Made by a program: the position numbers and the translations under genes. A stretch of 64,000 nucleotides of DNA from Rhodovulum sp. (GTDB taxonomy: Bacteria; Pseudomonadota; Alphaproteobacteria; Rhodobacterales; Rhodobacteraceae). The number at the start of each line of letters is the position of its first letter. Position 1 is the stretch's first letter. The stretch spans positions 1 to 64,000 of the forward strand of contig JACKKC010000012.1 in the NCBI GenBank assembly GCA_020637615.1, given 5' to 3'. Positions 62,689 through 64,000 of this stretch are shown piece by piece. The notes under the pieces are model-generated. The model searched no databases and had not been told where the DNA came from. It was given only the letters and a program-made list of their open reading frames with translations.

Positions 62689-64000
62689 TCACCGCTCCGG
62701 GACGATGACCTCGCGCTTGCCGACGTGGTTGGCCTGGCTGACAACGCCCGCTTCCTCCATCAGCTCCACGAGCTTCGCCGCCTTGTTGTAGCCGATCGAG
62801 AGCTTGCGCTGGATGTAGGAGGTCGAGCATTTGCGGTCCTTGGCGACGATCGCCACCGCCTGGTCGTAGAGCGCATCATCGCCGGAGGTATTGCCGCCGA
62901 GGCCGAGCACGAGGTCGATCTCGCTCTCCTCGTCGGCGTCGGGGCCGTCCACCACGCCCGCGTCATAGGCGGGCGGGCCGAGGGTCTTGAGGTGGCGGAC
63001 CACCTCCTCGACCTCCTCGTCGGAGACGAAGGGCCCGTGGACGCGGGTGATGCGCCCGCCGCCGGCCATGTAGAGCATGTCGCCCTGGCCGAGCAGCTGC
63101 TCGGCGCCCATCTCGCCGAGGATGGTGCGGCTGTCGATCTTCGAGGTCACCTGGAAGGAGATCCGGGTCGGGAAGTTCGCCTTGATCGTGCCGGTGATGA
63201 CATCGACCGAGGGGCGCTGGGTGGCCATGATCAGGTGGATGCCGGAGGCGCGCGCCATCTGGGCGAGGCGCTGGATGCAGGCCTCGATCTCCTTGCCGGC
63301 GACCATCATCAGATCCGCCATCTCGTCGACGATGACCACGATGAAGGCCATCTTCTCGGGCAGGAATTCCTCGGTCTCGAAGACCGGCTCGCCGGTCTCC
63401 TCGTCGAAGCCGGTCTGCACGGTGCGGGTGAAGGCCTCGCCCTTGGCCTCGGCGTCCGTCACCCGGGCGTTGTAGCCGTCGATGTTGCGCACGCCGAGCT
63501 TCGACATCTTGCGGTAGCGCTCCTCCATCTCCGCCACCACCCATTTCAGCGCCACGACGGCCTTCTTGGGGTCGGTGACCACGGGGGAGAGCAGGTGGGG
63601 GATGCCGTCGTAGACCGAGAGCTCCAGCATCTTGGGGTCGATCATGATCAGCCGGCATTCGTCGGGGGAGAGCTTGTAGAGCAGGCTCAGGATCATGGTG
63701 TTGATCGCCACCGACTTGCCCGAGCCGGTGGTGCCGGCAATGAGCAGATGCGGCATGCGGGCGAGGTTGGCCACCACCGGCTCGCCGCCGATGTCCTTGC
63801 CGAGCGCCAGCGGCAGGGCGTGGCTGCTGTCGCCGTAGGATTTCGCCGCGAGGATCTCGCGCAGGAGCACCTTCTCGCGCAGCTCGTTCGGCAGCTCGAT
63901 GCCGATCACCGAGCGGCCGGGGATGGTGGAGACGCGGCAGGCCAGCGCCGACATCGAGCGGGCGATGTCGTCCGCGAGCCCGATGACGCGGGAGGCCTTG
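62689..64000 (-). CDS. ftsK: DNA translocase FtsK, C-terminal part (N-terminus outside window)
   Basis: The frame is open through the right edge ([20 protein letters not shown] upstream of the visible Met at 63954), so this is the C-terminal ~437 residues. Motor ATPase: Walker [18 protein letters not shown], Walker [35 protein letters not shown] and [18 protein letters not shown]. It ends with the gamma winged-helix domain ([20 protein letters not shown]) that reads KOPS sequences. Links division with chromosome dimer resolution. Confidence 0.95.
   Translation of the reverse strand, partial: KASRVIGLADDIARSMSALACRVSTIPGRSVIGIELPNELREKVLLREILAAKSYGDSSHALPLALGKDIGGEPVVANLARMPHLLIAGTTGSGKSVAINTMILSLLYKLSPDECRLIMIDPKMLELSVYDGIPHLLSPVVTDPKKAVVALKWVVAEMEERYRKMSKLGVRNIDGYNARVTDAEAKGEAFTRTVQTGFDEETGEPVFETEEFLPEKMAFIVVIVDEMADLMMVAGKEIEACIQRLAQMARASGIHLIMATQRPSVDVITGTIKANFPTRISFQVTSKIDSRTILGEMGAEQLLGQGDMLYMAGGGRITRVHGPFVSDEEVEEVVRHLKTLGPPAYDAGVVDGPDADEESEIDLVLGLGGNTSGDDALYDQAVAIVAKDRKCSTSYIQRKLSIGYNKAAKLVELMEEAGVVSQANHVGKREVIVPER

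Overview
The window is a very GC-rich chromosome segment of an alphaproteobacterium, most likely a member of the Rhodobacteraceae. Pointers are a cbb3 oxidase locus beside an FnrL-type regulator and an oxygen-independent coproporphyrinogen oxidase with FNR boxes, the lnt / XRE regulator / metK / trmB string, the ETF-QO / TPR / ispE / ftsK neighbourhood, a Tat-exported PhoX, and a molybdenum-cofactor set carrying a fused MoeA. This placement rests on reading protein families and gene order; no database search was possible.

Region by region. 1-3384 is the end of an integrated element: unrecognised small genes, a DNA-binding-like protein and a divergent tyrosine integrase whose stop codon abuts the 3' end of tRNA-Asp (3385-3461). 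3637-4896 is a lone kynureninase. 4889-16376 is a low-oxygen respiration block: ccoGHIS (assembly and copper supply) and ccoNOQP (cbb3 oxidase), separated by a LysR regulator and a small ORF, then fnrL and hemN sharing a perfect FNR box. 16639-18660 is a FadR-type regulator with its operator and an enolase-superfamily enzyme. 18991-23291 holds a TTC38-like helical-repeat protein, an OpgC-like membrane protein and a ThDP enzyme. 23634-29615 contains two paralogous SleB-type wall hydrolases with a shared upstream leader, a CDF transporter, an RTX protein, PhoX and a small exported protein. 29762-34965 has carB and a CLC protein lacking both coupling glutamates. 35153-41278 has an M20 peptidase, SLC13 and AbgT transporters and a patatin. 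41577-47105 runs through a periplasmic binding protein, phoH, ybeY, corC and lnt. 47221-50716 has an XRE regulator, metK, trmB and alanine dehydrogenase. 51201-55662 has a HdeA-like protein and the overlapping fdhD-mobA-mobB-moeA operon. 56047-62369 has a frame-disrupted conserved gene, greA, ETF-QO, a large TPR protein and ispE. ftsK runs off the right edge.

How they work together: cbb3 oxidase, its assembly factors, FnrL and HemN form a micro-oxic module tied by FNR boxes. PhoH, YbeY, CorC and Lnt form an RNA/envelope housekeeping string. FdhD, MobA, MobB and MoeA make and deliver molybdenum cofactor, although no molybdoenzyme is in the window.

The least expected signals are non-coding. 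A mosaic intergenic repeat sits directly behind four unrelated stop codons in the orientation of the gene. A terminator module is duplicated. The two SleB paralogues share a spaced leader and TTG starts. I did not find a convincing new multi-gene system such as a defence locus, CRISPR array or biosynthetic cluster.
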